A stretch of DNA of 64,000 nt from CAWDVK01 sp963805715 (GCA_963805715.1 CAWDVK010000018.1:62001-126000); one strand, 5' to 3'. Shown: positions 1-8,267, counted from the first letter of the stretch. Numbers and translations: made by a program. Notes: a model not told the origin generated them from the sequence alone.

Positions 1-521
1 GCGCGATGCCCGTTCATGCCTACGACCAGGCCGAGACCATACTCGGCGCCGGCACGCTCGGCCTCGAGCTGCTCCGGCAGGCACCGGGCGTCTCCGCCAT
101 ACTGGCCAGCATCGGCGGCGGCGGCCTGATCTCGGGCATCGCGACGGCATGCGCCGGCCAGGCCAGGATCGTCGGCGTCGAGCCGGACGGCGCCCCGACC
201 ATGACGGCTGCCCTGCGGGCGGGCCAGCCCGCGGACGCCCCGGCCGGCAGCGTGGCCGTCGACTCACTGGCCCCGCGGCGGGTGGGCGAGCTGACCTTCT
301 CCGTCGTCTCCCGGCAGGTGCACTCGGTGATCCTCACCACCGACGCTGCGATCGCCGCGGCCCAGCGGCTGCTCTGGGACCGGCTGCGGGTGGTCGGCGA
401 GCCCGGCGGCTGCGCCGCGCTGGCCGGGCTGCTGTCCGGGCAGTACTCCCCCGGACCCGGCGAGCATGTCGCCGTCGTCATCAGCGGAGCCAATACCACG
501 GCCGTGGACCTTAGCCGCTAG
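1..521 (+). CDS. Threonine/serine dehydratase, C-terminal part (cut by window start)
   Basis: This is the last ~172 residues of a fold-type II PLP enzyme whose 5' end, including the PLP lysine, lies outside the window. The glycine loop SIGGGGLISG, which binds the PLP phosphate, is about 36 residues into the visible part. The following pattern (IVGVEPDGAPTM, then VGEPGGCAALAG) is typical of threonine dehydratase/serine racemase-like proteins. Such enzymes deaminate L-threonine or L-serine to the 2-oxo acid. No regulatory ACT domain follows, so this is the short catabolic-type architecture. Its stop overlaps the stop of the convergent membrane-protein gene by 4 bp. The exact substrate cannot be told from this part. 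Confidence 0.85.
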   Translation, partial: AMPVHAYDQAETILGAGTLGLELLRQAPGVSAILASIGGGGLISGIATACAGQARIVGVEPDGAPTMTAALRAGQPADAPAGSVAVDSLAPRRVGELTFSVVSRQVHSVILTTDAAIAAAQRLLWDRLRVVGEPGGCAALAGLLSGQYSPGPGEHVAVVISGANTTAVDLSR

Positions 522-1351
522 CGAGCGGAACCACGCCGCCCCGCCTCCCGCTCCGGCCCGGCTTCCCGTTCCGGCCCGGCTTCGTGCTGCTGCCCGGCTT
601 CGTGCTGCTGCCCGTCACCGGCGGACCGGCGCCGGTCGCAGGCCATGAGCTGGTAGCCGAGTTCAACCAGCACGAGCCCGAGCGCTGCCTCGGCGACCGC
701 CTCGCCGAGAGCCCGGACGACCAGGGCAGCCACGATCGTCCCCGGGCCGTCCGGGTGCGGCGCGATCGACTCCACCTCGCTGCCAGCGATCATCAGGGGC
801 AGGGTGAGCAGGGCGACCTTCCAGAAGTACGGCCGGACCAGGTGCGCGGACCGGCGCAGGGCCGCCCAGACTGGCCTGTCCTCAAGCTCGATGACCGGGC
901 CAGCGATCGCCAGCAGGACGAGCGCGACCAGGCCGGGGATGATCAGCAGGATGATGCCGACGGTCGTGAACAGGACCACCAGCAGGTCCGCGCGGACCAG
1001 CCGCCACCATGGCAGCGACCGCGCGACCTCGGCAATGGATGCGCCGCGCCTGCCATGCTCCGCCGCTCCGACGAGACGGCAGAGGAATCCGGACAGGAAC
1101 ACCGTCCCCAGGATGCTGACCGCCGTGGAACTCAGGTCCACGGTCAGCGACACGGACACATCAGAGCGGTCGATGACCTCCTTGGCCACGATCTCCAGCA
1201 GCACGGTCACCGCGGACACCGTCACGGCCACCCCCAGGATCTGCCAGGGGTGGCGCCGGCCAGCGCGAGCGGCGCCGAGGATGACCGCGCCGGCCCGCAG
1301 GGGCGGGCGGCGCCGTCGTTTCGCGTCCTTCCGGTGACGGAGGGTGATCAT
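518..1351 (-). CDS. Multi-pass membrane protein of the GPDPase-membrane-domain/YciC-like type, with repeat tail
   Basis: A 277-residue integral membrane protein of unknown function. It has a basic N-terminus (RHRKDAKRRRR), then hydrophobic segments around residues 39-58, 75-93, 120-155 and 205-235. The block RRSAHLVRPYFWKVALL in the middle is typical of proteins related to the membrane domain of glycerophosphoryl diester phosphodiesterase. The last ~30 residues are a hydrophilic tail made by an 18-bp tandem repeat (QQHEAG twice, PEREAG twice). The annotated ATG is only 3 bp from the ATG of the divergent esterase-like gene and has no clear Shine-Dalgarno, so the true start may be a little downstream. 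Confidence 0.7.
   Translation of the reverse strand: MITLRHRKDAKRRRRPPLRAGAVILGAARAGRRHPWQILGVAVTVSAVTVLLEIVAKEVIDRSDVSVSLTVDLSSTAVSILGTVFLSGFLCRLVGAAEHGRRGASIAEVARSLPWWRLVRADLLVVLFTTVGIILLIIPGLVALVLLAIAGPVIELEDRPVWAALRRSAHLVRPYFWKVALLTLPLMIAGSEVESIAPHPDGPGTIVAALVVRALGEAVAEAALGLVLVELGYQLMACDRRRSAGDGQQHEAGQQHEAGPEREAGPEREAGRRGSAR
547..618. repeat. 18-bp tandem repeat in the 3' end of the membrane-protein gene
   Basis: Four 18-bp units, in two related pairs. They encode the QQHEAG and PEREAG tail in frame on the minus strand. Confidence 0.85.
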
Positions 1352-1354
1352 GCC

Positions 1355-1906
1355 ATGTCACGCTACGCGAAGCAGCCGGACCACGGCAGCAAGGGCCCAG
1401 CCGCCAGGCGGGAAGATTGTCCCGAGCAGGCTGACAGCAGACCGCCGGTCCAGCGCCTGGAATACCTGTTCGAGGTCACTGACTCCGCGGGCGCTACCAG
1501 GATGATCTGTGATCCCGCGGGCCCGCGCACCCGGACCCCGTTCGGCGACCACTCGGTGCTGGAGTTTCCCGGCTACCGGGAGCCTGCCTGGCTAGCCGGG
1601 CCGGCTGCGGCCGGGCAGGTCAGCAGGCATCAGGTGGCCGCGCCCTGGCTCAGCCAGCCTGTGCCGCTGATCCTCTGGTCACCCGCCGCCGCTGACCGCG
1701 CCGCCCCGTCGCCGGGCCCGCTGCTGATCGGCATGACGTGCGGCCTAGCCGAGGAGAACCGCGCCGGCAACCGGCTGATGGCCGCGGACCTCACCGCGCT
1801 CGGGCACCAGGTCAGGCTCGCAGAGGTGCCCGACGCCCATACCTGGACCGGGTGGCGGGACGCGCTTGACCCGCACCTGACCTACCTGCTCAGCCGCGCC
1901 TGGTAG
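1355..1906 (+). pseudogene. Enterochelin-esterase-like hydrolase with its catalytic middle missing
   Basis: A 183-residue frame opened by ATG at 1355, with GGAGGG 10-15 bp upstream. The N-terminal half has the substrate-cap signature of Fes-type esterases (YLFEVTDSAG, then VLEFPGYREPAW, then PLILWSPAA). The C-terminal half has the end of the alpha/beta hydrolase domain (MTCGLAEENRAGNRLMA, then EVPDAHTWTGWRDALDPHL), which holds the expected catalytic His in DAHTW. The region that should lie between, with the GxSxG nucleophile elbow and most of the core sheet, is absent, and the frame stays open across the join. Family members are usually about 300 residues or more. I infer an in-frame internal deletion that left a catalytically dead remnant. 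A misassembly could look the same. Confidence 0.7.
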
Positions 1907-1920
1907 CCGGCCGGATGGCA

Positions 1921-2124
1921 TCAGCGCTGCCGCGTCCAGCGCGGTCCGACTCCGTGCCACTCCGCCTCCCAGCTGGCGAGACGGCGCCGGTAAAGCATGG
2001 ATCGCCCCGTGCTCCCGGCCAGGGCCAGCAGCAGCGCCCCAGAACGAACGGCGAGCGCAATGGCTCCGAACGGCGAGCTGTATGGCAGCAGGAATGGACC
2101 CCTACTGTCCGGGCGACTAGTCAT
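1921..2124 (-). pseudogene. C-terminal remnant of an Rv1733c-type membrane protein
   Basis: A 67-residue frame with one hydrophobic segment (about residues 20-36) followed by a charged tail, YRRRLASWEAEWHGVGPRWT. That tail matches the usual end of the actinobacterial Rv1733c-like membrane-protein family (DRRRxAxWxxxWxxxGPRWT). Family members are normally near 190 residues with two membrane helices, so only the last third is present. The reading frame starts 10 bp from the AT-rich site 2134-2144. Function of the family is unknown. Confidence 0.5.
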
Positions 2125-2133
2125 TTCAGCGAT

Positions 2134-2144
2134 ATAGATATCAC
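2134..2144. promoter_or_regulatory. AT-rich site ATAGATATCAC, possible operator
   Basis: In a very GC-rich context the sequence GATAT-AGATATC forms an imperfect dyad just upstream of the minus-strand remnant at 1921-2124. The same 11 bases recur at 53795-53805 in front of the RHH-like gene, where GATAT half-sites are spaced 5 bp wider. Confidence 0.35.
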
Positions 2145-3003
2145 ATTAGCCAGGGCACCCTGCCTGAGCTGCCCCGATGCCTGCTGGACGGCGAGCATCC
2201 CTGCTACGGGGGCAACGTCCAGTAGCAGCACCGCGCTGGCGGCGACGCTGCGGCTGCCAGCTCCCCGGAGGCCAGGTGGTACTACCACCCACAAGGACGC
2301 AGGAGACCGAGGCCGGGAGAATCGCTTACAGAGCCGCGAGCTAATCGACGGCGACCACGGTCTCATTAGCCAGGATGGGTAAAAGAGCTGGCCTGGATGA
2401 TCCCGTGCAGGTCCGCTTAGCCTCGATTCCCGGTGCGGTAATCCAGTTGAGGCCGGGGCTCTTGGTGAGCAGCGCCCACGACCCGTGACCTGGGCAGATG
2501 CCAGCAGCTCTCCAGCGGCCGCAAGCGGGCTTCAACCAGGTCGGCCTACTGGACCGTCGGAACCTGACAAGGTATTCCCAGGTCACGAGGATGGCGCCGC
2601 CACAGCTGTCCGGTTTCGCCCCGGGATTCTCGGTGGCGTCTGTTCAGGAAGATTCGTTGAGGTTAGGGCGTCTGCCCTGGTCAGCGGTGCGAAGAACGCG
2701 CAGGCGCCGGTTCAGCCGACTTCCGGGAATCGAGGTTAGTCGCCGGATCAATATGACGTGCAGCGTGGAATCCCGCAAGGCCAGCGGGGATATCCGGATC
2801 AATAGCCACGGCACACTGACACCTTCGGCAGTATGCGAGACCACTCGTGTCGGCTAGCGCCTTCATCAGTCCAGCAGAACACACCTGGCGGAGTAATTGG
2901 CCCCGGCGCCATTACAACCAGGGACCAGAACACAGCGGCGGCCGGGAGAAGTAGCCAGCAGGGAGCCTGGCGCATGTCCCGGCCGCAGGTGCTGTTAGAC
3001 ACC

Positions 3004-3009
3004 TACGCT
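3004..3009 (+). promoter_or_regulatory. -10 box TACGCT of a leaderless gene
   Basis: TACGCT ends 7 nt before the ATG at 3017, with no Shine-Dalgarno between. Transcription probably starts at or next to the start codon. Confidence 0.5.
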
Positions 3010-3016
3010 TCAGCTC

Positions 3017-3490
3017 ATGGCAACGGGACGCGGGCAGATCATGGCGTCTAGCGGCACCCTGGCGGGGCTGGCCATCGCCGCTGCCAGCCTCATTGGCGAG
3101 CTGGACAAGGAGCCGCACTCGAACCCGCTGTTCCTCCCGAGCATCATCGTTGCAGTTGTCGCCTTCGTCGTGTTCATGCTCGCGTGGCTCTCCGGCCTGG
3201 CCGACTGGGCTGCCGGGCCGCTGCAGAAACTGCGGTGGCCTCAGCGCCTGGTGACAAGCCGATGGCGGTACACGACCGACGGCGGACTCCCTGTGCTGAG
3301 GCTGGTCAGCCAGGCCGGCAATGTCAACTTGCCGGGCAGCAACTGCGTGCAGTCGCAGGAGAATCGGCCGCCCTGGGTGCGCTTCGTGGTGATGACGGCC
3401 TGCACTGCGGTCCATCCAGATGTCGATGAGGACGAGCTGCGGCAGCGCTTCGAGGCGTTCCCGGCAGCTGACCGGTCATGGCGCTGGTGA
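3017..3490 (+). CDS. Uncharacterised membrane protein, N-terminal half of a split gene
   Basis: 157 residues, with a weakly hydrophobic stretch near residues 13-26 and a clear membrane helix around 42-66 (IIVAVVAFVVFMLAWLSG), then a cytoplasmic region. The ATG at 3017 is chosen because a -10 box lies 7 nt upstream; ATG 3041 is an alternative. The frame ends in RQRFEAFPAADRSWRW. The next frame, overlapping by 13 bp, continues at once with sequence that reads as the natural sequel (VMALVRSLTYV), so I think both halves were one ~330-residue protein broken by a one-base indel near 3472. I do not know a function. Confidence 0.6.
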   Translation: MATGRGQIMASSGTLAGLAIAAASLIGELDKEPHSNPLFLPSIIVAVVAFVVFMLAWLSGLADWAAGPLQKLRWPQRLVTSRWRYTTDGGLPVLRLVSQAGNVNLPGSNCVQSQENRPPWVRFVVMTACTAVHPDVDEDELRQRFEAFPAADRSWRW

Positions 3491-4020
3491 GGTCGCTCAC
3501 GTATGTCCACGAGGGCGACCGGTGGTTCCGGTGGGCAGGAAGAGGCAGCGGCCTGGACGCCGTATTAGCTCCGGCTGAGGGAGCTGATGGGGTGGCCGCC
3601 CGGCTGGTGCTGCCGTACGCGGTCAGCTCCGACTGGCGCGACCGGAAGTACGCGGTCATGATCCTCCACATCGAGCCGCGCGACCAGGCCGACGAGCCAG
3701 CGGACCCGCGACTCCCGAAAGCCTGGAGGGAGCGCATCGAGGCGGCCCTGGAGCTGCCGCAGGCGCTGGCCGACTTCCTCACGAGGGAGCTGGGCCGACG
3801 GGTCACGGGCGAGCCGCAGGCTGTGCTGGGAGTACGCATGGAGGCGATCGACCTGACCGCCCTGATTGACATCACGGGCAGGCATCCGCTGCCTGGAGGC
3901 ATTCGCGGCAGTGAGGTCTGGTGTTACTTCATCGGCGAGAGCGACGGAGCGCCCGCAGGAGAGGCGGCCACGAAGATGATCCGCGACACGCTCAGGTATG
4001 CGCTGGCTGTCCAGAGCTGA
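3478..4020 (+). CDS. Uncharacterised protein, C-terminal half of the split gene
   Basis: A 180-residue soluble frame in a different phase from the upstream half. It has normal actinobacterial codon bias throughout. Features include VMILHIEPRD, a helical block EALELPQALADFLTRELGR, and a late aromatic segment WCYFIGESDG. No catalytic motif is recognised. There is no Shine-Dalgarno of note before the ATG at 3478, and the frame is closed only three codons upstream by TGA. It would therefore need either translational coupling from the upstream half or correction of a frameshift. The merged-protein reading is preferred. Confidence 0.6.
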   Translation: MALVRSLTYVHEGDRWFRWAGRGSGLDAVLAPAEGADGVAARLVLPYAVSSDWRDRKYAVMILHIEPRDQADEPADPRLPKAWRERIEAALELPQALADFLTRELGRRVTGEPQAVLGVRMEAIDLTALIDITGRHPLPGGIRGSEVWCYFIGESDGAPAGEAATKMIRDTLRYALAVQS

Positions 4021-4259
4021 CTTACCGAAGAGCGTGAATGATCCCCCGGTGTTCGAGACGGAGAACATGCTCTGAACGGCATCAGTCAGGCCGCGTCAGG
4101 AGCAGCCCCCGGCTGACTGGAATCCGGCCGGGGGCACCGGCTGGTCGGGAACCGAGCTGCACAGCATAGTCCCGCGCGAGTACGTAGCGGCTACCGAGAA
4201 GCTTGCGCAAGAGCCGGACGCACGAGGCAGAATTGCCGAGGAATACCTGCCATAAGGCG

Positions 4260-5288
4260 ATGAGGGCAATGATCAGGGGAATTCTAGCGGTAGCAGCACT
4301 GATTACGGCATGCGTTCTGGCCGGCTGCGGCAGCAACGGCGGCCGGGCGACGGTATCAGCCGGTGGCAGCAGTCCGGCCAGCTCGGCCGTCTGCAGCATC
4401 TACGACAGCGGCACGAACGCGCTCATCACCGTCCTGCAGGGAAGCTCGGGGGAGTGCCAGGCGCTCGCTCAGCAGCTCTCATCCGCTGGCAGCTTCTGGA
4501 CGGCTCAGCCCCAGCAGCCGGACGAGGCGCAGTCGATGGTCTGCGTGATGGAGGACAGCAGTGGCGACGTGGCCGAGGTGATCGACGGCGGCGGCCAGTA
4601 CGTCGGCCAGGAGGTCTGCGGGGACTTCACGTCGAACGGCTGGACCGAGGACACCGCCGAGGAAAGCCAGATCAACCAGCAGGAGCAGCAGCAGGCCCAG
4701 GCCTCGGCCAGCGCCTCAGCCGCCGCCTCCAGCGCAGCCGCCAGCGCCTCGGCTGCAGCGTCCGCCGTCACGCAGGCCAGCAGCGACCTGTCCACCATGG
4801 ACAACGATGCAACCACGGTCAGCGGGGACGCCAGCACACTGCAGGGGGACGCGTCCAGCACCTACGGCGACCTCAAGAGCGAAGAGTCGGATGCGGCCGG
4901 TGGCCAGGGCAGCTACTGCACGAATGTCTCCAGCACCGTCTATAACGATGCGGCCAGCACGCTGTACAACGATCAGGTCAGCACGCTCTCCAACGACGTG
5001 GATAGCGTCCAGAGCGATATCAATACGCTGCGAGGCGACATAAAGACCTTCGAGGGCGACCTGAGCACGCTTAGCAGCTATGGCGAGAGCGCGCCCGATG
5101 GTTCATCGGCGGCTATAACGTCGGCCAAGAATGCCATAGCCAGCACCATTGCTTCGGGCAACCAGGCCATTGCCGATGTCAATGCCGACGTAAGTCAGGG
5201 CTACTCGATCGCCAACGGCCTGGCCACGGGAGCCTGCGCAGGAGACGGGCCAGGCAGCCCGCCAGCTCCCCAGGGGCCGCTGAGCTGA
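4260..5288 (+). CDS. Secreted lipoprotein with Ala/Ser-rich coiled-coil region
   Basis: 342 residues from ATG 4260; an upstream in-frame ATG at 4203 would put 19 non-hydrophobic residues before the signal peptide and is rejected. The signal peptide ends in the lipobox VLAGC with the lipidated Cys at residue 23. Next comes a cysteine-containing globular part (CSIYDSG, then VCVMEDSSGDVAEVID). Then comes a Q/A/S-rich linker and heptad-like repeats of the form xxDxxTLxxD from about residue 175 onward, consistent with an extended coiled coil. It should be anchored to the outer face of the membrane. The function is unknown. It is the largest of a local group of lipoproteins. Confidence 0.75.
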   Translation: MRAMIRGILAVAALITACVLAGCGSNGGRATVSAGGSSPASSAVCSIYDSGTNALITVLQGSSGECQALAQQLSSAGSFWTAQPQQPDEAQSMVCVMEDSSGDVAEVIDGGGQYVGQEVCGDFTSNGWTEDTAEESQINQQEQQQAQASASASAAASSAAASASAAASAVTQASSDLSTMDNDATTVSGDASTLQGDASSTYGDLKSEESDAAGGQGSYCTNVSSTVYNDAASTLYNDQVSTLSNDVDSVQSDINTLRGDIKTFEGDLSTLSSYGESAPDGSSAAITSAKNAIASTIASGNQAIADVNADVSQGYSIANGLATGACAGDGPGSPPAPQGPLS

Positions 5289-5297
5289 GACATGCGA

Positions 5298-5331
5298 ATG
5301 GCCCCGGTACGCCGCTCGTCATCGGGGCCAT
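5298..5331 (+). terminator. Hairpin downstream of the coiled-coil lipoprotein
   Basis: ATGGCCCCG (5298-5306) pairs perfectly with CGGGGCCAT (5323-5331) across a 16-nt loop, beginning 10 bp after the stop codon. There is no T-run. Confidence 0.6.
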
Positions 5332-5512
5332 GGCGCTGCGGGCCTCATCTTGAGGGCCATCTCGACCGCGCTAAGCAGCCGGGAACAGCGGAGAAGTCGC
5401 TGGCCCGGGCGGGAACAACCGCGACTGCACGGTGGCAGACCTGACCGGCAGGACGGGAACGCTACGGGCGCCGCACATCGGCGCGGCGCTGACTGGAGGG
5501 CGAGGACTGGCT

Positions 5513-6074
5513 ATGCCTGTTAGACCAGATAAAACGCGCCGGGCTAATGCTGGAGGATACGCCGCGAGCATGGCGGCAGGAGCCATCCTGCTGGCAATCG
5601 GAGGGTGCGGCAGTGCGATAGCCACGCACTCGGCAGCAGCCCCGGCAGTTAAGCCGTCGTCAGCACCGGCTCCGGTTGTCAAGGCCCAGGCGACGCCAGC
5701 AAGGTGCCGTCGGGCGTCAGCGCACCCAGTGCGCCGGAAGGCAGCATGACCAGCGTGGAAGGGCAACCGTCGTCCAGGCCGCCAGCGTCTGCGGGGACGT
5801 TACAAGGTCTATTCCGACGACAACGCCGTGAACCAGGAACAGGACGATCAGCCGCGGCCACCATGACAGCCTGCAGGCGGTCCACCCGCCGAACCCGCCG
5901 CGGGTTGCCAGGGACGCGGCGATCTGGAAAGCTGTCCTCAACGCGTACGGCAACGCGGTCGGGGACGCTACCAGCGCGGGGCTCGTGGCGGCTGTCCGTG
6001 AGGCCGATCACGCCGCGTGGGGATGGAGCCCATCCAGCGGGACACTGCTCTCCTGCCTCGACACGAACCCCTGA
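5513..6074 (+). pseudogene. Decayed lipoprotein gene, broken by frameshifts
   Basis: From ATG 5513 the frame encodes a signal peptide with lipobox AIGGC and then an A/P/S linker (SAAAPAVKPSSAPAPVVKAQ), as in secreted actinobacterial lipoproteins, but it ends at 5749 in a non-coding-like run. Coding-like sequence resumes in a third phase from about 5880 to the TGA at 6074 (reading WKAVLNAYGNAVGDAT, then AAVREADHAAWGWSPSSGTL). At least one more stop interrupts between. I infer one ancestral gene of about 185 residues broken by two or more indels. The 305 bp after it (6075-6379) hold no supported feature. Confidence 0.5.
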
Positions 6075-6379
6075 CCCAATACTGGAGTCCGGGGTACTCC
6101 GCCACGGTGAAGCCCCATACGAATCCGGCCGTGTGGCCCTGCCATCGAGCACCTGATCGCTCATGACGACCAGCGGCATCAGGTAGCTGACACCCTGGAG
6201 ACACAGCATCGACGTCCTGAGAACGTCCTGGGCACCCGGACCCAGGCGATACCTCTCGCCAATGGTCGAACGGCTGGCAGCGGCCCACTACGGCGCGACG
6301 ATCATGCCAATGATCGCCCATTAGCTGCCGGTCAGCGTTCCCGCCTGCATCAGCGCCCGGATCTGTACGCTACGTAGCC

Positions 6380-6850
6380 ATGCGACTACGTGCAGCCATA
6401 GCCGGACTGGCTGGTGCTCTCGCGCTGACCGCCTGCGGAAGTGCCAGGCCAGCCAGCCACGCCGAGGCGACGCCGAGTACCACCCCGGCCGCTCAGGTCA
6501 TCGCCAGCGTGGCAGCCAGCGAGTGCGCGGCATTCGGCGTCGTCTACTCGCAGGTGCAGGCGGCCTTCCCCACGGGCACCAGCCCGGCCGGGACGATCTC
6601 GATCGTGCAGGACAACAGCACGCCCTGGAATGCGGGGCTGACGCATGCAGCGAACGATGCCGACGTGCCCGGCGTGCCGATCGGCCCGAACGCAGCCAGG
6701 GAGCTGGCGGTCAGCATCGAGAAGACGGCACTTGACCTCGGCTCCGCCAACCTCGATGCCCTCACCAACAACCCGCGTTCCTACCTGTCGGACCTGGACA
6801 AGTTCCTGAAGGACGCCAACGGGCTCAACGCCACCTGCCAGGGCTACTGA
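6380..6850 (+). CDS. Small secreted lipoprotein
   Basis: 156 residues. Residues 1-18 are a signal peptide ending in lipobox ALTAC (Cys19), followed by a short Ser/Pro/Thr linker and a ~115-residue mature domain. The mature part has a run of small helices and two cysteines (SECAAFG and NATCQGY near the end) that could form one disulfide. It has no catalytic motif I recognise. A TACGCT box (6366-6371) sits 8 nt before the ATG, with no Shine-Dalgarno, so the mRNA may be leaderless. It belongs to the lipoprotein strip spanning 4.2-8.8 kb. Confidence 0.7.
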   Translation: MRLRAAIAGLAGALALTACGSARPASHAEATPSTTPAAQVIASVAASECAAFGVVYSQVQAAFPTGTSPAGTISIVQDNSTPWNAGLTHAANDADVPGVPIGPNAARELAVSIEKTALDLGSANLDALTNNPRSYLSDLDKFLKDANGLNATCQGY

Positions 6851-7126
6851 GCCGCGCCGCGCCGTCAGCCGAACCTCGGCACGTATTCGCCAGTCCTGTA
6901 TAGCCGAGATCCCTCCGCAGGATCCTAACCATGGCCTGCCCAGGCAGCCCAGCCAGGCTCGCCCGGTGTCACCCAGGCACGCGCCATCTAGCTCGGCTCC
7001 CAGCCCAGCGTCCTGGACCGGCGCAGGCGCTGAGTAGCCCGGTACCGGTCACCCTTCCGCACGGTAGCGCTCCCCTGGCCAGTAGAAGCCTTGTCGCCTA
7101 TCGGAACACCGGTTCCGGCTGGCTGG

Positions 7127-7384
7127 TCAGGGACGAAGGGGCGGCGGGGGTGCGTAGGCGGGCGCCGTCGTTGCCGGTGTGTAGTAGTACGTCTTCGCGG
7201 GCTCGGGCTTCGGCCTGACCGTGACCGCTGCGGTGGCCGTCGCGGTCGGCGTCGGACTGGCGCTGGCCGATGATGAGCTTGGGGTCGCGCTCGGAGTGAT
7301 CGTGCTAGGCGCGGCGGACCCGCAGCCAGCCAGTGCAGCAACCACCGCAGCCGAGCCGAGGATGAGTCGGGAGCGATAGGACAT
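7127..7384 (-). CDS. Short proline/threonine-rich lipoprotein, possibly truncated
   Basis: 85 residues. The signal peptide ends in lipobox ALAGC (Cys21). The rest is a low-complexity S/T/P/A linker followed by KTYYYTPATTAPAYAPPPP and an abrupt stop, with no folded domain. Proteins of this kind usually carry a globular C-terminal domain after the linker, so this may be a truncated copy. TACGCT (7391-7396) lies exactly 6 nt upstream of the ATG, indicating a leaderless transcript. Confidence 0.6.
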   Translation of the reverse strand: MSYRSRLILGSAAVVAALAGCGSAAPSTITPSATPSSSSASASPTPTATATAAVTVRPKPEPAKTYYYTPATTAPAYAPPPPLRP

Positions 7385-7390
7385 GCGCAG

Positions 7391-7396
7391 AGCGTA
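7391..7396 (-). promoter_or_regulatory. -10 box TACGCT of the short lipoprotein
   Basis: 6-nt spacer to the ATG at 7384. It is the leaderless arrangement seen repeatedly in this window. Confidence 0.6.
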
Positions 7397-7405
7397 GCGG
7401 AGAGC

Positions 7406-7516
7406 TTATTGTCCTGGAGGCATGAGCGGGAAGTGCCAGCGGTCGCGCTCCGCCTCCGTGCGGGCGCGAGTCCTGCGAACCCCGGTCACCTGGACGCCGG
7501 TGGTCTCACCGGTCAT
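7406..7516 (-). CDS. 36-residue basic small protein
   Basis: A tiny frame (MTGETTGVQVTGV, then arginine-rich, ending FPLMPPGQ) that keeps high GC at third positions. Its ATG at 7516 is preceded at 6 nt by TAGCCT, the same leaderless promoter form used by its neighbour, which is the main support for the call. The stop lies just upstream of the neighbour's promoter. Function unknown. It could be a leader peptide for the lipoprotein downstream on the same strand. Confidence 0.4.
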   Translation of the reverse strand: MTGETTGVQVTGVRRTRARTEAERDRWHFPLMPPGQ

Positions 7517-7522
7517 GGCGAG

Positions 7523-7528
7523 AGGCTA
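7523..7528 (-). promoter_or_regulatory. -10 box TAGCCT of the 36-residue ORF
   Basis: Ends 6 nt before ATG 7516; no ribosome-binding site. Confidence 0.45.
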
Positions 7529-7732
7529 GCCGCTCAGCCCGGTCCAGGTGTTCCGGTTAAGGCATAGGGTCTCGGCGCTGCACGCGTGTAGTCGGCTGGC
7601 CAGGCCACTGCGCTGGTCGCGTCCTGGCCCTGCGTGTGACAGTCCTGGCCAGCCCGCCTCGTGCGCGGCCGGTTAAGGTCCGCCGGTCTTTCCTAGCCGA
7701 TGATCTTGAGCATTCGCGAAGCTCTAACTCAG

Positions 7733-7888
7733 TCACAGCGAGTCTTCCACCGCCATCTCCTCGGCCCACTTGGTGATGGCACTCCATGGCTCCGGTGCCG
7801 TGATGACCTTCGATGTGGCCTGAACCTCGCTGCCGTCCTCGGTCAGCTCGAAGACCACGATCCGGTATCGCCTGGTCGGCAGTGTCAT
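7733..7888 (-). CDS. 51-residue small acidic protein
   Basis: The frame reads MTLPTRRYRIVVFELTEDGS, then VQATSKVITAPEPWSAITKWAEEMAVEDSL. It alternates beta-like and helical segments and has strong codon bias, so it looks like a real compact protein. GAGGA lies about 12 nt before the ATG. No known family is recognised. It lies in the same orientation as, and 226 bp upstream of, the 48-residue membrane ORF's stop, and may belong to the same small-gene cluster. Confidence 0.5.
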   Translation of the reverse strand: MTLPTRRYRIVVFELTEDGSEVQATSKVITAPEPWSAITKWAEEMAVEDSL

Positions 7889-7903
7889 GGCCGGTCAGTC
7901 CTC

Positions 7904-8107
7904 GCCTTATGCACCAGCACTACCCGCTTAGCCGGTGCTACAGCCGGTGCCTGGCGCGGTGCACGGCATCCAGTCTCCCCGGCCGTTGTCCCGTACCTCG
8001 GCGTCCGGCGCGGCGGGAAGCTCGTGCTCGCCCTCGGGCTCGGCGGCCCGATCAGGATCGGCGCTCGGTCACCGCCTGGAGCCGGGTAGCCCATCGGTCC
8101 AGCATGT
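7904..8107 (-). pseudogene. Possible frameshifted small ORF
   Basis: From an ATG near 8104 the frame reads MLDRWATRLQAVTERRS and stops. One base out of phase the sequence continues coding-like (ADPDRAAEPEGEHELPAAPD, then NGRGDWMPCTAPGTGCSTG). A single indel near 8060 would join the two. An alternative frame over the same bases (69 residues ending at 7885) has poorer composition. Uncertain. Confidence 0.3.
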
Positions 8108-8114
8108 CAGGTGC

Positions 8115-8261
8115 TCACCGCATGATCAGCGCTACTGCAATCCACGGCACCGTGAGCACCAGCAGGATCACGCAGAGCCGCACGGTCTTGGCGGTGTCGT
8201 CAAAGGCTGAGCCGATGGCCCGCCATTTCTCAGGCGGCCCCTCACCGGGCCGTTTCAGCAC
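8115..8261 (-). CDS. 48-residue single-pass membrane protein
   Basis: GTG start at 8261 (in-frame TGA six nucleotides upstream fixes the limit). The first 25 residues are polar (LKRPGEGPPEKWRAIGSAFD), and the last 22 form one membrane helix (VRLCVILLVLTVPWIAVALIM). This is a typical tiny type of bitopic membrane protein. Its start is 6 nt after the stop of an even smaller ORF, which suggests coupling. Function unknown. Confidence 0.55.
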   Translation of the reverse strand: MLKRPGEGPPEKWRAIGSAFDDTAKTVRLCVILLVLTVPWIAVALIMR

Positions 8262-8267
8262 CGGTGA

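Larger units (their letters stand above)
1907..3003. other. Gene-poor degenerate stretch
   Basis: About 1.1 kb without a convincing intact gene. It holds the Rv1733c-like remnant at 1921-2124. A second minus-strand frame (2341-2586) begins MTWEYLV and later has GSWALLTKSPG, which faintly recalls small DUF4177-like proteins, but the middle does not match and I do not call it. The rest shows only short frames with no codon bias or motif. Confidence 0.5.

Noticed and set aside
584..1354. Upstream extension of the esterase-like gene into a 440-residue frame
   Set aside because: The extension lies antisense to the membrane-protein gene and has shadow-like composition; a strong Shine-Dalgarno marks ATG 1355.
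2341..2586. DUF4177-like small protein
   Set aside because: Only the first seven residues and a short late piece resemble the family; the middle does not.
3440..3490. Programmed ribosomal frameshift between the two halves of the 3017-4020 protein
   Set aside because: No slippery heptamer or obvious downstream stem; simple indel is more likely.
6075..6321. Coding remnant or transposase piece in the gap before the 6380 lipoprotein
   Set aside because: One plus-strand phase looks mildly coding-like (DTLETQHRRPENVLGTRT) but matches nothing I know and has no start.
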